Positions 9,701 through 18,633 of a DNA stretch of 64,000 bases are shown here, piece after piece (within the stretch, counting starts at the first letter, position 1; every line of letters begins with the position of its first letter). Source of the stretch: a virus. Made by a program: the position numbers and the translations under genes. The notes below the pieces were generated by a model, which had not been told where the DNA came from, searched no databases, and was given only the letters and a program-made list of their open reading frames with translations. The DNA lies in IMG/VR virus record IMGVR_UViG_3300042350_002797, positions 62,001 through 126,000 of that record; one strand, 5' to 3'.

Positions 9701-10469
9701 GATAACTTGTGCCGGCATCCCAAGTTTGTTCATATTCTAATCCCGGAGCATAAACTGCCCAATTCGCACTGTTAAAAGTTCCGACTGATATGTGTGCAGT
9801 TGTACAAATATATGATGCTGATCCATATTTTACTACATCGTTTAATTTATATCTTGCACTAGGATTAAAATTACCAAGATATTCTATGCCTATATGCACA
9901 ATTTCCCAGTTAGCTATATTATTTTCTAAACCTTGATTAACAGATCCTGCACTAGTATGTGCCGTAGTACACCTATAGACATACGCTCCGTATTTTACAA
10001 TGTCACCTACTCGATAAGGAGTATCTATTTGCCAAACACTTTTCCAGTCTTCAGTTCTAGCATAGATTTCCCATTTAGCTTGATCATTTTCTAATCCGTG
10101 CGTAGATTGATACGAAATTCCTACACCTGGTAATGTAGAACTTGTATGGGGAATTAAACATTTATAAACTGTTCCGCCATACTTAACTAAGTCATTAATA
10201 TTATAAGGTAAATTTGTTTGCCAGTTGCCTGTCCATGTAAATCCATCAGCCATTTGCTCCCATCTAGGAGCAGGTACAGGAGGCACTGTATTTGATTCTA
10301 TCGAAGTTAAATCATTATAAAAACCACCGCCAGATTCTGCTGTGTGCCCAATTAAGCAGACATATGTTTTTGCTCCGTATGCAACAACATCATCTTTGTA
10401 ATATGTTGTTCCTGAGCTCCACTCGCCCTTCCAAGTATATCGTATTCTACCTAATTTAAATTCAGCCAT
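6753..10469 (-). CDS. Large tail-fibre/adhesin protein, paralogue of the 1975-aa fibre
   Basis: A 1238-residue paralogue of the downstream 1975-aa protein. It has the same seven N-terminal carbohydrate-binding-like repeats (about residues 10-400; for example KYGGTVYKCLIPHTS), the same beta-helix core with SPYVQNVTTFGTGCVGLKVD near residue 590, and the same C-terminal block with VFYTSTDQDGNFRVGE. It lacks both helical insertions in the beta-helix and lacks the Asp-box propeller, so it shows the minimal form of the family. A perfect TATAAATA lies 25 bases upstream of the ATG, overlapping the stop of the preceding gene. It probably forms a second fibre or a different segment of the same fibre; this is inferred from the paralogy. 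Confidence 0.8.
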   Translation of the reverse strand: MAEFKLGRIRYTWKGEWSSGTTYYKDDVVAYGAKTYVCLIGHTAESGGGFYNDLTSIESNTVPPVPAPRWEQMADGFTWTGNWQTNLPYNINDLVKYGGTVYKCLIPHTSSTLPGVGISYQSTHGLENDQAKWEIYARTEDWKSVWQIDTPYRVGDIVKYGAYVYRCTTAHTSAGSVNQGLENNIANWEIVHIGIEYLGNFNPSARYKLNDVVKYGSASYICTTAHISVGTFNSANWAVYAPGLEYEQTWDAGTSYQIGDVVKYGGYSYFALTFNLNSAPSTNPIDWELLSIGYNWLGEYSAAVSYQIGDVVRRAGFVFACIQPSLANDPTNTSYWEIVNKGTRWRAGWTDSTQYEVDDIATFTASAYICLQRHTSATLTRPDKVTAAGFWTLLSEANQSNRLRELGDINTYGENPETLVIESTRLPIGAEGAVLQNVDNLATWELFSDIVDVYYVAIEGVDSASRGTTIDTPWRTVKYACENITGPATIFIKTGYYEEILPISIPADVALVGDELRGTTISPAAGYEQDNMFYVRNGSGIRNMTLSGLTGSLGGLNQYLTARPSAGAYVSLDPGTGTIDSSVWISSRSPYVQNVTTFGTGCVGLKVDGNLHDGGNRSIVANDFTQVLSDGIGAWVTNGGLSELVSVFSYYGHIGYLAENGGKIRATNGNSSYGTYGCVAEGVLLAEVPITGKFDNQTGEATVDAAVSGNVGDQILILEYSHCGQNYTNATFNFTGAGVGAAVTPVYRNGAVYEVRIKGAGDSSTIGGANYKLASNNAQSGDNLTITLASNDTNTTAQFIGMRIFITSGTGTGQYGYIQAYNDVTKEVTVYKESDDSPGWDHVAGFSIEAVLDSSTTYIVEPRVIFSAPPSGTRAKGRVKVVSSRIAMVKIWDCGSGYISAPTVTIVDPNNTVDVVLEARTGDGVLGPVTWDNRGTSYQTVSTRVTITGDGFADKFQLGASVNFKEVSVVPGPGDNLSINGINDVVYKVVKINSVAGSTGNFNINLDIFPILETEESPQHETPIIIRQKYSQVRITGHDFLDIGTGNLQQTQYPELYQNFDFTVSPENEVVESGGGRVFYTSTDQDGNFRVGELFRVEQATGTVTISASLFNLGGLEELSLGGVSVGGTGTVIREFSTDSTFLADSNNIVPTQKAIKAYITARISGGGSDVFTTILTSGQVIIGPNLINSTVSGGTVNFDTKATFNGGIDGTALALAFYSHSFDSGLDFQDVVNDLPS

Positions 10470-10493
10470 ATTGATTCCAAATAATTTTTCTAA

Positions 10494-10501
10494 TATTTAT
10501 A
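10494..10501 (-). promoter_or_regulatory. Late promoter (TATAAATA) for the 1238-aa fibre
   Basis: A perfect octamer on the minus strand, 25 bases upstream of the ATG, overlapping the stop of the 119-aa gene. Confidence 0.65.
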
Positions 10502-10856
10502 TACCAGTTGGATAGGTATATGATTGATTAATTCTTACTACAAGTTCTCCGTTATCGTTTACATAATATAATAAACTTCTGTTATCCCAGCGATATTGTT
10601 CGTATTTTAAATTTTCAAATACTATTTCGTGATTAGCATTGCGGCCTTCATAAAAATCAATTCCTACTTCAAAATCATTATAATTGTCTTCTGCATCTCC
10701 AGGAACATTAATTTCAATTTGATCATTTTGATCTAACTGATTCACTCTTACAAAATAAAGCTGCCCTTGATCTGTTCTTCTTATTCCGTAAAAATATTTA
10801 GGTGCTGTACCTATAATTGCTTCTTGATCACTGCCAAAAAAGTAGTTACTTGCCAT
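10497..10856 (-). CDS. Conserved-type virion protein of unknown function
   Basis: A 119-residue acidic protein that I cannot assign to a T4 gene. It begins MASNYFFGSDQEAI and contains RTDQGQLYFVRVNQ, a run of Asp/Glu/Asn around IEINVPGDAEDNYNDFEVGI, and an aromatic-rich middle (YEQYRWDNRSLLYYV). It has no membrane segment or signal. Its place between two fibre genes, with 9 bases to the upstream gene, implies co-transcription and a structural role. The late-type octamer for the next gene overlaps its stop codon. Confidence 0.6.
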   Translation of the reverse strand: MASNYFFGSDQEAIIGTAPKYFYGIRRTDQGQLYFVRVNQLDQNDQIEINVPGDAEDNYNDFEVGIDFYEGRNANHEIVFENLKYEQYRWDNRSLLYYVNDNGELVVRINQSYTYPTGI

Positions 10857-10865
10857 AATTAATCC

Positions 10866-11195
10866 TTATGTTATATCTGCGTAGCTGATTATAATATCTA
10901 AACTTGACTCTGTATTGCTTACTACTCTAAAACTACACGACGGTCCTAAAACTAATTTTTCTCCGTTAGTAATTACTTTTAAGCTAGTATTTGCTGGTAT
11001 AACAATTCCTTTGACAAAATATCCGACTGTACTAGCATCATCTACTACAAAAATATCTACTGTAATAGGATCATTAACTGTATTTGCTAGATTGCAGCCC
11101 ATTAATGTTGCTCTATTAGTTAAGCTAGTTTGTAGAACATCTATAGGAGAAGTACCTATATTATTTGTCACTTGAGTTTTTAAAGTTATTGCCAT
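10866..11195 (-). CDS. Small structural protein, member of a three-copy family
   Basis: A 109-residue all-beta protein starting MAITLKTQVTNNIGTSPI. It shares its layout with the proteins at 443-763 and 18289-18624: a strand leading to GCN, hydrophobic strands (ITVDIFVVDD), the turn IPANTSLKV, then KLVLGPSCSFRVVS and a C-terminal strand ISYADIT. It starts 3 bases after the stop of the 1121-aa fibre gene, so the two are translationally close. A fibre accessory or tip protein is likely from position; its biochemical role is unknown. Confidence 0.6.
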   Translation of the reverse strand: MAITLKTQVTNNIGTSPIDVLQTSLTNRATLMGCNLANTVNDPITVDIFVVDDASTVGYFVKGIVIPANTSLKVITNGEKLVLGPSCSFRVVSNTESSLDIIISYADIT

Positions 11196-11198
11196 ATT

Positions 11199-14100
11199 TT
11201 ATCCAAAAATTAATGCAGAAGCTAATGCGATATCTTCTGCAATAGATAAAGTAATACCTGATCCAGTACCTGCTACTGATACCCATGCAGTACCGTTATA
11301 AATCTCAGTTAAGTTATTATCTGTATTATATCTCATCATTCCTGTTTGAGGAGATAATGGTCGTTGTCCATCCGTTCCTGTTGGAATGACAAACGCATTT
11401 GTTCCAACAATATGGTAGTATCCTGTTCCGGTAGATCTAAATTCTGTAACTGCATCTGTTACAGTGTTTAAAATTATATTATTTCCAAATTTAAAATTAT
11501 CAAAAACAACTGTGCCTGTACCGTTAGGTAATAATTCTAAATCAGTATTCGTTGTTGTAGTTCTAATAACGTTTCCGTCAATTTCGGTACTGTCTACTAC
11601 TAGTTTATTAACATTAAAATTATTAGCATCCAATGTTGCAGATAAACTTCCTCCTGCATAAAAATACAATGTGTTTTCATTCGCTCCTGGACTTGTCTCG
11701 GCAAGAATATATGTGTCGTTGTCAACATCAAATACTCCTCCAATTCTTATCCAATACGATCCATTATATCCTTCATAATAATTTGTATCGCTATTAAATC
11801 TTATCATACCAGACGACGGTATAGCTGGTCGTTGTAATTCAGTTCCTACTGGAATTTTAACTGCCTGATTTGAATTAATATTAACAATACCAGTACCTGA
11901 TGGCGTTAGGTTTATATCTTGGGCCACGGTTCCTATAATACTACTACTGTTAAACTGTAAATTTTCAGCAACAACATATCCAGATCCATTTGCTCTTAAT
12001 TCTAAATTACTATTAGATTGTGTAGTAGTAATCACATTCCCAGATATTAAAATATCGCCTGTACTTAATGTTGACGATATTATACTGGTAGTTACTAAAT
12101 TATTAACGTTGAGATTGCCAGTAACAGTCGCATTGTACAGGCTAGTAGTTCCTGATGTAACATTCAAATCTTGACCAACAATTAGATTATTATTAGGAAT
12201 TGATATATTACCTGTTCCGTTAGCAGAAAGTTCTAAATCTGCATTACTAACCGTTGTTTGAATTACATTTCCGCTTATAGAAATTTGATCTGAAAAATAA
12301 TTAGAAAGATATACATTATTCCAACTAAGACTGGAACTGCCTAAATCATATACACTATTGGTATTAGGTATCAAATTACTAGCAATTTTTGCATTTATAG
12401 TTAGAGTATTAGTATTATTGGTACCTAGGATAGTATTTCCATTAACGGTTACATTGACTACGTCTAAATCTCCTGCAATACTTACATCGTCTGCACTTGT
12501 AACTGTACCGTTAGCTGCTTGTAGGGTAATTCCTCCAGTAGTGCTTTCGATAGTGTTACCGCTAATTCTAATATTACCAGTTTCAACTTTTGTAGGAGTA
12601 ATTTCGGTAGTGTTTATTCCATCTGTAAAAACTACGCCAGACGGACTAGCAATTGTAATATTACTATTTGTAAAAGTTACATTTCCTGTTTGTTGATCGA
12701 CTAAAAAGTAGTCGCCGACTCTAAAATCTCCTTGTGCATCAACGCTGGTATAATACAACCTTGCTCTGTTTAACTCTACAACTTCATTCGCTTGAACTAC
12801 GCTTAACGGATCATTGTCACTAAATCTTCCTGCACCAATATATGCAAAATTAGATCCAATAAAATATCCTATAATTCCTTCACCGTCACCATATGCCCCG
12901 TAGTTACCGTACACACATGCACTAGCAATACTACGAATTTCTGCTCCAAAATCGCTGTAGTCTGCCCATGACAAATGACTAGCAGTTTGCCCGCCGCTAA
13001 AAGTAATAATTTGTTGATTACTAGTGTCTGGTACAGCTAAACTTTCTTCGAATCCTGATACTTTTCCATCTATTACGATGTTAGTATAAGGAGCACTATA
13101 TGTAAAACTCTCAATAGTTCCAGTAGTATATGTTGCAGGATTTGCACTAACATTTTCAACTGTGATAGTATCGCCCACATTAAGAGTCTGCGCACTGATA
13201 CCGTAAACTTTTAATCTGGTTTTGCCGTCACCTGCAAACCCAGTGCTTCCACTTACTGCATACAATCCTTTGTCTGCAAAATATGTAAAACAGTTTAACC
13301 ATTCAACTCTGACGCCGTTGGTCATTGTTACTGCATCGACACCAGGTGTAATAAAAGTTACGCTATGAAACAGCATACTTGCTTCACGACTAGACGCATT
13401 GACAATACTTCCGTCAATATATGCACCTTTACCTGCATCGCCTGCTAAAAATCCTCTAGGATCATTTGGAGGATTAGTTGCTAACCTCACTGTAGATCCT
13501 GCTGTAATAACTGTAATATTTCGTATGTAAGGACTGCGTGTAGTTACTGTCATCCCTGGAGCAAATCTAAAGGCATAACCAGTATTAGTTCCTACATCGT
13601 ACTCAAATCCTGTAATAGTAAGGTCTTCTACAGTAGTTTCACCGTTCAAAAGAAAAATATCTACTGTAACATCGCTATCAGGTTCAATAGTAACTGAGCG
13701 TATTCCGGCACCTTTAACTGTTACTCCTGTTGGTACAGTCAAAGGCAATGTTTCAGAGTATGTGCCTGGATAGATATAAACAGTATCACCGGCTGTAGCT
13801 AAATCTAATGCTCTGCCTATACTTGATAAAGGATCATTTTGATGAGTTCCTGAATTGCCGTCGTCGCCGTTAGTAGCAACATAAAAAATATTTCCTTGTT
13901 GAAGTGCAATATCAATTCCTGATACAGTTAATGCTCCTGTAGATACAGTTGATGCATGTAGTGTATTAACCCATACATCGTTCCATCTTTTTGTACTAGA
14001 ACCTAATTGGTAAGTGTCAGTAACGTCAGGAATTATATTACTGTTGATATCTGCATTAAATGTTATCGAATCAGTATCTTGATCACCTAAGGTTAAATTA

Positions 14101-14564
14101 CCGTCGGCAGTTATTGTACCGGTAGCATGTAAATCACCAAATACTTCAACATCAGCATTTAAGTTTATTTTTCCGGTACCAGATGTTATTAAGTCTAAAT
14201 CAGCATTAGTATTCACTGTGGAAATACTGTTGCCTTCTATTTGTATTGTATTATCAAAAATTGTTTTATTCTGATATAATACAAAATTACCTGCTGCTGG
14301 TGCTAAGTTTAGTATTCCTGAACTGCTATAAATGCTGTTACCGCTTATAGTGATATCATCAATAATCGCTGATCCGGTAACTTCTAAATCTGTAGATCGT
14401 AAAGTACCGTTAACTGTTAAATCGTGAGTAGGACTAGCAGTCCTAATTCCTACTCTGCTATTATTAACATCAAGATATACTAGATTCGTTTCAAAAGCTA
14501 AATCTACACCATCTCGTAGTAGATTTTCTTTTAATAACGGCCCAGAAATTTTACCTACAGCCAT
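11199..14564 (-). CDS. Large tail-fibre protein with beta-helix domain
   Basis: A 1121-residue fibre. The N-terminus (MAVGKISGPLLKENLLRDG) is shared with the 1031-aa neighbour and may be the virion attachment end. The middle (about residues 225-430) is a parallel beta-helix starting FYVATNGDDGNSG and including DTVYIYPGTYSE and RSPYIRNITVITAG. Before and after it are repeats of the form GN-x-I-x-TT-x-(S/N)-NADLEL-x-NGTG, probably shaft repeats. Two copies of a module (QRPAIPSSGMIRFNSDTNYY and QRPLSPQTGMMRYNTDNN) sit towards the C-terminus, and the protein ends IALASALIFG. The ATG is preceded by an AATAAATA octamer 20 bases upstream. Host recognition is inferred. Confidence 0.8.
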   Translation of the reverse strand: MAVGKISGPLLKENLLRDGVDLAFETNLVYLDVNNSRVGIRTASPTHDLTVNGTLRSTDLEVTGSAIIDDITISGNSIYSSSGILNLAPAAGNFVLYQNKTIFDNTIQIEGNSISTVNTNADLDLITSGTGKINLNADVEVFGDLHATGTITADGNLTLGDQDTDSITFNADINSNIIPDVTDTYQLGSSTKRWNDVWVNTLHASTVSTGALTVSGIDIALQQGNIFYVATNGDDGNSGTHQNDPLSSIGRALDLATAGDTVYIYPGTYSETLPLTVPTGVTVKGAGIRSVTIEPDSDVTVDIFLLNGETTVEDLTITGFEYDVGTNTGYAFRFAPGMTVTTRSPYIRNITVITAGSTVRLATNPPNDPRGFLAGDAGKGAYIDGSIVNASSREASMLFHSVTFITPGVDAVTMTNGVRVEWLNCFTYFADKGLYAVSGSTGFAGDGKTRLKVYGISAQTLNVGDTITVENVSANPATYTTGTIESFTYSAPYTNIVIDGKVSGFEESLAVPDTSNQQIITFSGGQTASHLSWADYSDFGAEIRSIASACVYGNYGAYGDGEGIIGYFIGSNFAYIGAGRFSDNDPLSVVQANEVVELNRARLYYTSVDAQGDFRVGDYFLVDQQTGNVTFTNSNITIASPSGVVFTDGINTTEITPTKVETGNIRISGNTIESTTGGITLQAANGTVTSADDVSIAGDLDVVNVTVNGNTILGTNNTNTLTINAKIASNLIPNTNSVYDLGSSSLSWNNVYLSNYFSDQISISGNVIQTTVSNADLELSANGTGNISIPNNNLIVGQDLNVTSGTTSLYNATVTGNLNVNNLVTTSIISSTLSTGDILISGNVITTTQSNSNLELRANGSGYVVAENLQFNSSSIIGTVAQDINLTPSGTGIVNINSNQAVKIPVGTELQRPAIPSSGMIRFNSDTNYYEGYNGSYWIRIGGVFDVDNDTYILAETSPGANENTLYFYAGGSLSATLDANNFNVNKLVVDSTEIDGNVIRTTTTNTDLELLPNGTGTVVFDNFKFGNNIILNTVTDAVTEFRSTGTGYYHIVGTNAFVIPTGTDGQRPLSPQTGMMRYNTDNNLTEIYNGTAWVSVAGTGSGITLSIAEDIALASALIFG

Positions 14565-14583
14565 TGATTTTCACCGTTTTAAG

Positions 14584-14591
14584 TATTTATT
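14584..14591 (-). promoter_or_regulatory. Late-type promoter (AATAAATA) for the 1121-aa fibre
   Basis: A 7-of-8 match on the minus strand, 20 bases upstream of the ATG, in the short gap after the 1031-aa gene. Confidence 0.55.
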
Positions 14592-14592
14592 G

Positions 14593-17500
14593 TTAGCCAA
14601 AAATTAAAGCATAGGTGTCGCTTAAATCTTCCATAACAAGGCTTGAAACTACAGGGCCGCCGCCGCTAGCAGGTGCCCACGTTGTACCGTCCCACACTTC
14701 TAAGTAACCTTGGTCAGTATTATACCTAGATGCTCCTGTTGGAACTCCTGCTGGGCGTTCTGCATCTGTACCGTAAGGAATAAGTAACCCTTTACTATCT
14801 GTAAATTTTACATACCCTGCACCGGTACTTCTTATTTCTGTTGTTGCATTATTGACAATATTTGTAACGATGTTTGTAAAAACTGAAAAATTATTCTTTA
14901 AACTTAAAATTCCTGTTCCTGATGTGTTTAATTCAATGTCGGCATTAGTATTAGTGGTTCGTATTACATTATTGTCAATTTCAATTTCATCGATGATTAT
15001 CTTATTAAATTGTGTTTGATTATTATTAAAACTTGCTGATAATATGTTATTATTATAAAAATTTAAAACATTATTATTGCTTCCTGGTGTTGATTCGGCT
15101 GATATAAATGTATTGTTATCAAAGTCTGTTAGTCCAACTAAAGATTTTGTTCCTTCCACAATTTTACCTTCAAATGATAAATTTGAAGAATTAAATCTTA
15201 TTTCTCCGGAGTTGATTAAAGTTCTATTAAGATTACTACCTACAGGTATTCTTAAAGCAGAGTTGTTAGAAATGTTAACAATAAAATTAGTATAAGGAAC
15301 AAAATTTATAGACTTATCTGATTCAGATCCTGTTAGTAATATATTAGAGATAGAAGAATCGACAATTTTTATAGTTTGGTCAAATATTACTCCGCCCAAA
15401 CTATTAGCTCTTAATTCTAATGGACTATTTGACTGTGTAGTAGTAACATAATTTTCTGTAATTAAAATATCACCGTTATAATATTCGTCAATATTATTAA
15501 TCGTAGCTGTAGTGTTACCTAATACATTAGTATTGTTTGATACTGCTACATTAAGAAATGTTGACAACCCATTTACTGATAGGTTTTGAGATATCAATAA
15601 ATCGTTATTAGCTACCAATACTGATCCAGTTCCATTAGCAGCTAATTCTAAATCTGAATTACTTTCTGTGGTTTCTATTAAATTGCCTTGTATATTAATA
15701 TTATCAAAAAGTAATTGACTTGCATATAAATTTTTATAATAAGATAAACTATTACCTAAATTAAAATTAATTGTATTCGGTATTAAATTTGATACAATAT
15801 CTGCTGCGATTTGTGTCGTGTTAAAATTACTACCTAAACTTATATTGCCTGAAGAGTCTACGTCTCCTGTTACTAATATATTTGCATTTATATTTAAATT
15901 AGTGTTTATAGTTTGAATATTATTCGCTGCATTAAAATTTAAAGGTCCTATTATACTTTCAATAGTATTTCCAGAAATTCTAATGTTGCCTGTGGATACT
16001 TCTGTTGCATCGATGTAAGTTGTGTTAGTGCCGTCAGTGATATTAATTGATGTATTAGATACTACGCTAGTTTGAAACTCAATGTCTCCTGTCGAGCTAA
16101 CAACTCTAAAAATATCCCCAACTCTAAAATCACCTTTATGATCCATACTTTGGTAATAAATTTTACCGTCGTTTATTCTTACTATCTCATTTGCTTGAAT
16201 TACGTTTGTAGGATCGTTGCTAGTATCTTTGCCGGCTCCTATATAACCAAAATTATGATTAATTAAGTACATTAATACTTCGTCGCCGTCAGCATAAGCT
16301 CCGTAGTTTCCATAAACATTGGCACTACCGATACTTCTAACTTCTGCTCCAAAATCTAAACCTAAGCCTGCAAATCCCGCAGTGCCATTTTCAGCATAAA
16401 GTCCTCTATTTGCATAATAGATAAAACAGTTTAACCATTCAACACGCACGTGATTTTTCATCACTATAGTGTCTGCGGCTGGGCAAATAAATGTTGCGCT
16501 ATGAAATAACATGCTAGCTTCTACGCTTGTAGAAATTGCCATTGCTCCATCAATCTTCGCTCCGCGGCCGGCATCGCCTTGATCAAACCCTAAAGGATCT
16601 GATCCAGAAATTACACTGCCTTTGGTAATCACAGACACATTTCTAATATACGGACTTCTACTAGTTACATTTAGCGAAGAGTTAAAACTAAACGCATATC
16701 CTTTGTCATTTATATTATCGTAGTAAAAATCTGCAATAGTTAAATCTTCAACAGTTGTTTGACCATTCAATTTAAAAACATCTTCGTATGTACTTGCAGT
16801 ATCTGGTACAATTTTAACATCCCTGATACCGGCTCCTTTGACTGTAACTCCTTCAGGAATAATCAGTGGAAATAATTCTATATAAGTTCCTGGATAAATG
16901 TAAACAGTGTCGCCGCTTGTTGCTTGTGCTAATGCATATTCGATCGTAGAAAAAGGACCATTAGGATGATCACCTACATTGCTGTTATTACCATTAGCAG
17001 AAACATACCAAATGTTTCCTGCACGTAATGATAGATCGATACCATTAACTATTGCGCCGCCAGAAACGTAGTTAGTTCCATTCACTAAATTTGTATGTAA
17101 ATCACTCCATACATTTGAATTGGATCCTAGAGTGTAAGTATCAGTTGAATCTGGAATAATATTACCAAGAATGTCTGCATTTATTGTAACATTGTCAGTA
17201 TTATCTGAACCAAATATTATCGAGCCGTCAAATGTTATATTTCCTGTGGCATGTAAATTACCAAAAACTTCAGTATTGTTTTTTAAATTTATCGATCCAG
17301 TGCCTGACGTAAAAATGTCAATGTTTTCATTAGATCGTAAACTAGATATTCCTAACGAACTTATTTCTATTCCGTCAACTTGAAATGTTTTAGTCGTTAT
17401 TCTTGGAGATGATCCTGTAGCATAGAAAACAATGTTGTTGGTACTAGTAATAGTACTGTTATTAAATTCTAGATCGCCTATTGTTGTAGGATTGTCAACA

Positions 17501-17688
17501 AGCAGATCATTGGAAGATATCGCAGAATTGACATACAAAGTTCTTAACGGTGTATCAGAATTTATTCCAATTCTGTTTGAATTGACATTAAGATATAATA
17601 GATCAGTTTCAAAGGCAAGATCGATGCCTTGTCTAACTAAATTTGATTCTAATACTTGCCCAGAAATTTTACCTACTGTATTAGTCAT
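14593..17688 (-). CDS. Large tail-fibre protein, paralogue of the 1121-aa fibre
   Basis: A 1031-residue paralogue of the downstream fibre. The matching N-terminus reads VGKISGQVLESNLVRQGIDL. The beta-helix carries DTVYIYPGTYIE, RSPYIRNVSVITKG and VRVEWLNCFIYYANRGLYAE. The shaft repeat is again TTQSNSPLELRANSLG-like. It ends SDTYALIFG, close to the SALIFG end of its neighbour. The copy is clearly AT-richer and Asn-richer than its paralogue, suggesting an old duplication or a separate source. An AATAAATA octamer lies 17 bases upstream of the ATG. The pair may form hetero- or alternative fibres; that is inference. Confidence 0.8.
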   Translation of the reverse strand: MTNTVGKISGQVLESNLVRQGIDLAFETDLLYLNVNSNRIGINSDTPLRTLYVNSAISSNDLLVDNPTTIGDLEFNNSTITSTNNIVFYATGSSPRITTKTFQVDGIEISSLGISSLRSNENIDIFTSGTGSINLKNNTEVFGNLHATGNITFDGSIIFGSDNTDNVTINADILGNIIPDSTDTYTLGSNSNVWSDLHTNLVNGTNYVSGGAIVNGIDLSLRAGNIWYVSANGNNSNVGDHPNGPFSTIEYALAQATSGDTVYIYPGTYIELFPLIIPEGVTVKGAGIRDVKIVPDTASTYEDVFKLNGQTTVEDLTIADFYYDNINDKGYAFSFNSSLNVTSRSPYIRNVSVITKGSVISGSDPLGFDQGDAGRGAKIDGAMAISTSVEASMLFHSATFICPAADTIVMKNHVRVEWLNCFIYYANRGLYAENGTAGFAGLGLDFGAEVRSIGSANVYGNYGAYADGDEVLMYLINHNFGYIGAGKDTSNDPTNVIQANEIVRINDGKIYYQSMDHKGDFRVGDIFRVVSSTGDIEFQTSVVSNTSINITDGTNTTYIDATEVSTGNIRISGNTIESIIGPLNFNAANNIQTINTNLNINANILVTGDVDSSGNISLGSNFNTTQIAADIVSNLIPNTINFNLGNSLSYYKNLYASQLLFDNINIQGNLIETTESNSDLELAANGTGSVLVANNDLLISQNLSVNGLSTFLNVAVSNNTNVLGNTTATINNIDEYYNGDILITENYVTTTQSNSPLELRANSLGGVIFDQTIKIVDSSISNILLTGSESDKSINFVPYTNFIVNISNNSALRIPVGSNLNRTLINSGEIRFNSSNLSFEGKIVEGTKSLVGLTDFDNNTFISAESTPGSNNNVLNFYNNNILSASFNNNQTQFNKIIIDEIEIDNNVIRTTNTNADIELNTSGTGILSLKNNFSVFTNIVTNIVNNATTEIRSTGAGYVKFTDSKGLLIPYGTDAERPAGVPTGASRYNTDQGYLEVWDGTTWAPASGGGPVVSSLVMEDLSDTYALIFG

Positions 17689-17704
17689 GCCTGCTCCAAT
17701 ACAG

Positions 17705-17712
17705 TATTTATT
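17705..17712 (-). promoter_or_regulatory. Late-type promoter (AATAAATA) for the 1031-aa fibre
   Basis: A 7-of-8 match on the minus strand, 17 bases upstream of the ATG, in a 31-base gap. Confidence 0.55.
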
Positions 17713-17719
17713 GGTTCAA

Positions 17720-18289
17720 TTATTTGTCGAAACCGTAGAGCACGTAAACAGGTTTGTTGGCAGGCACAGCAGTTCCAAACAATAAGTAAGTTCCTGTCGC
17801 CCAAGGATTTCCAGGATTTTTAGTGTCATTACCTGGAGGATTTTGTACTAAAGTGTAATTATCTATAGGGATTTGAAAAACGTTTTCCACGAGCACTATT
17901 ATGTTTTTAGCTGCTTGAGTAGCGTTCCATGTAACACCGCTTTGAAAATTGTAGGCCAATGGGTCTGGACTTAATGGTCCAAAATAAACTGTTGAACCGT
18001 CTCCGATGCCTACATCTTGTTTAGTTATACCTACACTTTCTTTAAATCTAAAACTACGCCATTCGCTGCCTTGATAACCTTCAAATTCGCCTGTAGTCGT
18101 ATTAAATCTAATCATGCCTGGTATATATGCTGGAGCAGTTGTATCAGGACTTCTCTGCGTGGTAGTTCCTTTTGGAACTAGCATAGAGTAGGGTCTGTTT
18201 ACTACAACTTCGCCGCCAATATCAACGTACAGACTAGTGTTGCCTGTTACAGACTTTCTATCTAATATTTGTCTTCTAAGATATTTCAT
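17720..18289 (-). CDS. Fibre-module protein with RFNTTTGEFEGY unit
   Basis: A 189-residue protein whose central block (TTQRSPDTTAPAYIPGMIRF then NTTTGEFEGYQGSEWRSF) is the same unit found near the C-termini of the two large fibre genes downstream. The C-terminal half (DGSTVYFGPL, NIIVLVENVFQIPIDNY) looks like a further beta domain. The start codon overlaps the stop of the 111-aa gene by one base (TAATG), so translation is probably coupled. It is probably a stand-alone fibre or baseplate connector piece. No T4 counterpart is recognised. Confidence 0.65.
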   Translation of the reverse strand: MKYLRRQILDRKSVTGNTSLYVDIGGEVVVNRPYSMLVPKGTTTQRSPDTTAPAYIPGMIRFNTTTGEFEGYQGSEWRSFRFKESVGITKQDVGIGDGSTVYFGPLSPDPLAYNFQSGVTWNATQAAKNIIVLVENVFQIPIDNYTLVQNPPGNDTKNPGNPWATGTYLLFGTAVPANKPVYVLYGFDK

Positions 18290-18624
18290 TATACGGGAAT
18301 AGCAGAAATAGTTGCTACAAGGTTATAAGGTGCAGGAGTATACATTACCACAGAATCTCCGTTGTCTAAAATCATTTTTTCTGAATCAAATGTAACACTT
18401 TCTCCAGCAGGAATAGGTAATTGATTGACTACTTGGTTTGTTGTGACTACACCTGCACCATTTTTAACAAAATGTACATCTAGATATGTTAATCCTGTAG
18501 TTGGATTTAAAGGATCGTATGTAGCTGTATTACATATCCAAATACAAGTGATTGCATTATTTCCGCTACTTGTATAGACTGTAGTAGGTGATCCGCCAGT
18601 AATTGTTGCACTTTCAATCGCCAT
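18289..18624 (-). CDS. Small structural protein, member of a three-copy family
   Basis: A 111-residue beta-rich protein starting MAIESATITGGSPTTVYTSS. Its pattern (TCIWICN, LDVHFVKNG, LPIPAGESVTFD, KMILDNGDSVVM and a closing strand LVATISAIPV) matches the layouts of the proteins at 443-763 and 10866-11195. It is translationally coupled to the 189-aa gene through a TAATG overlap and begins 9 bases after the 393-aa gene. The consistent placement beside fibre genes suggests a fibre accessory or capping subunit. No enzymatic motif is visible. Confidence 0.6.
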   Translation of the reverse strand: MAIESATITGGSPTTVYTSSGNNAITCIWICNTATYDPLNPTTGLTYLDVHFVKNGAGVVTTNQVVNQLPIPAGESVTFDSEKMILDNGDSVVMYTPAPYNLVATISAIPV

Positions 18625-18633
18625 TGTTGTTCC

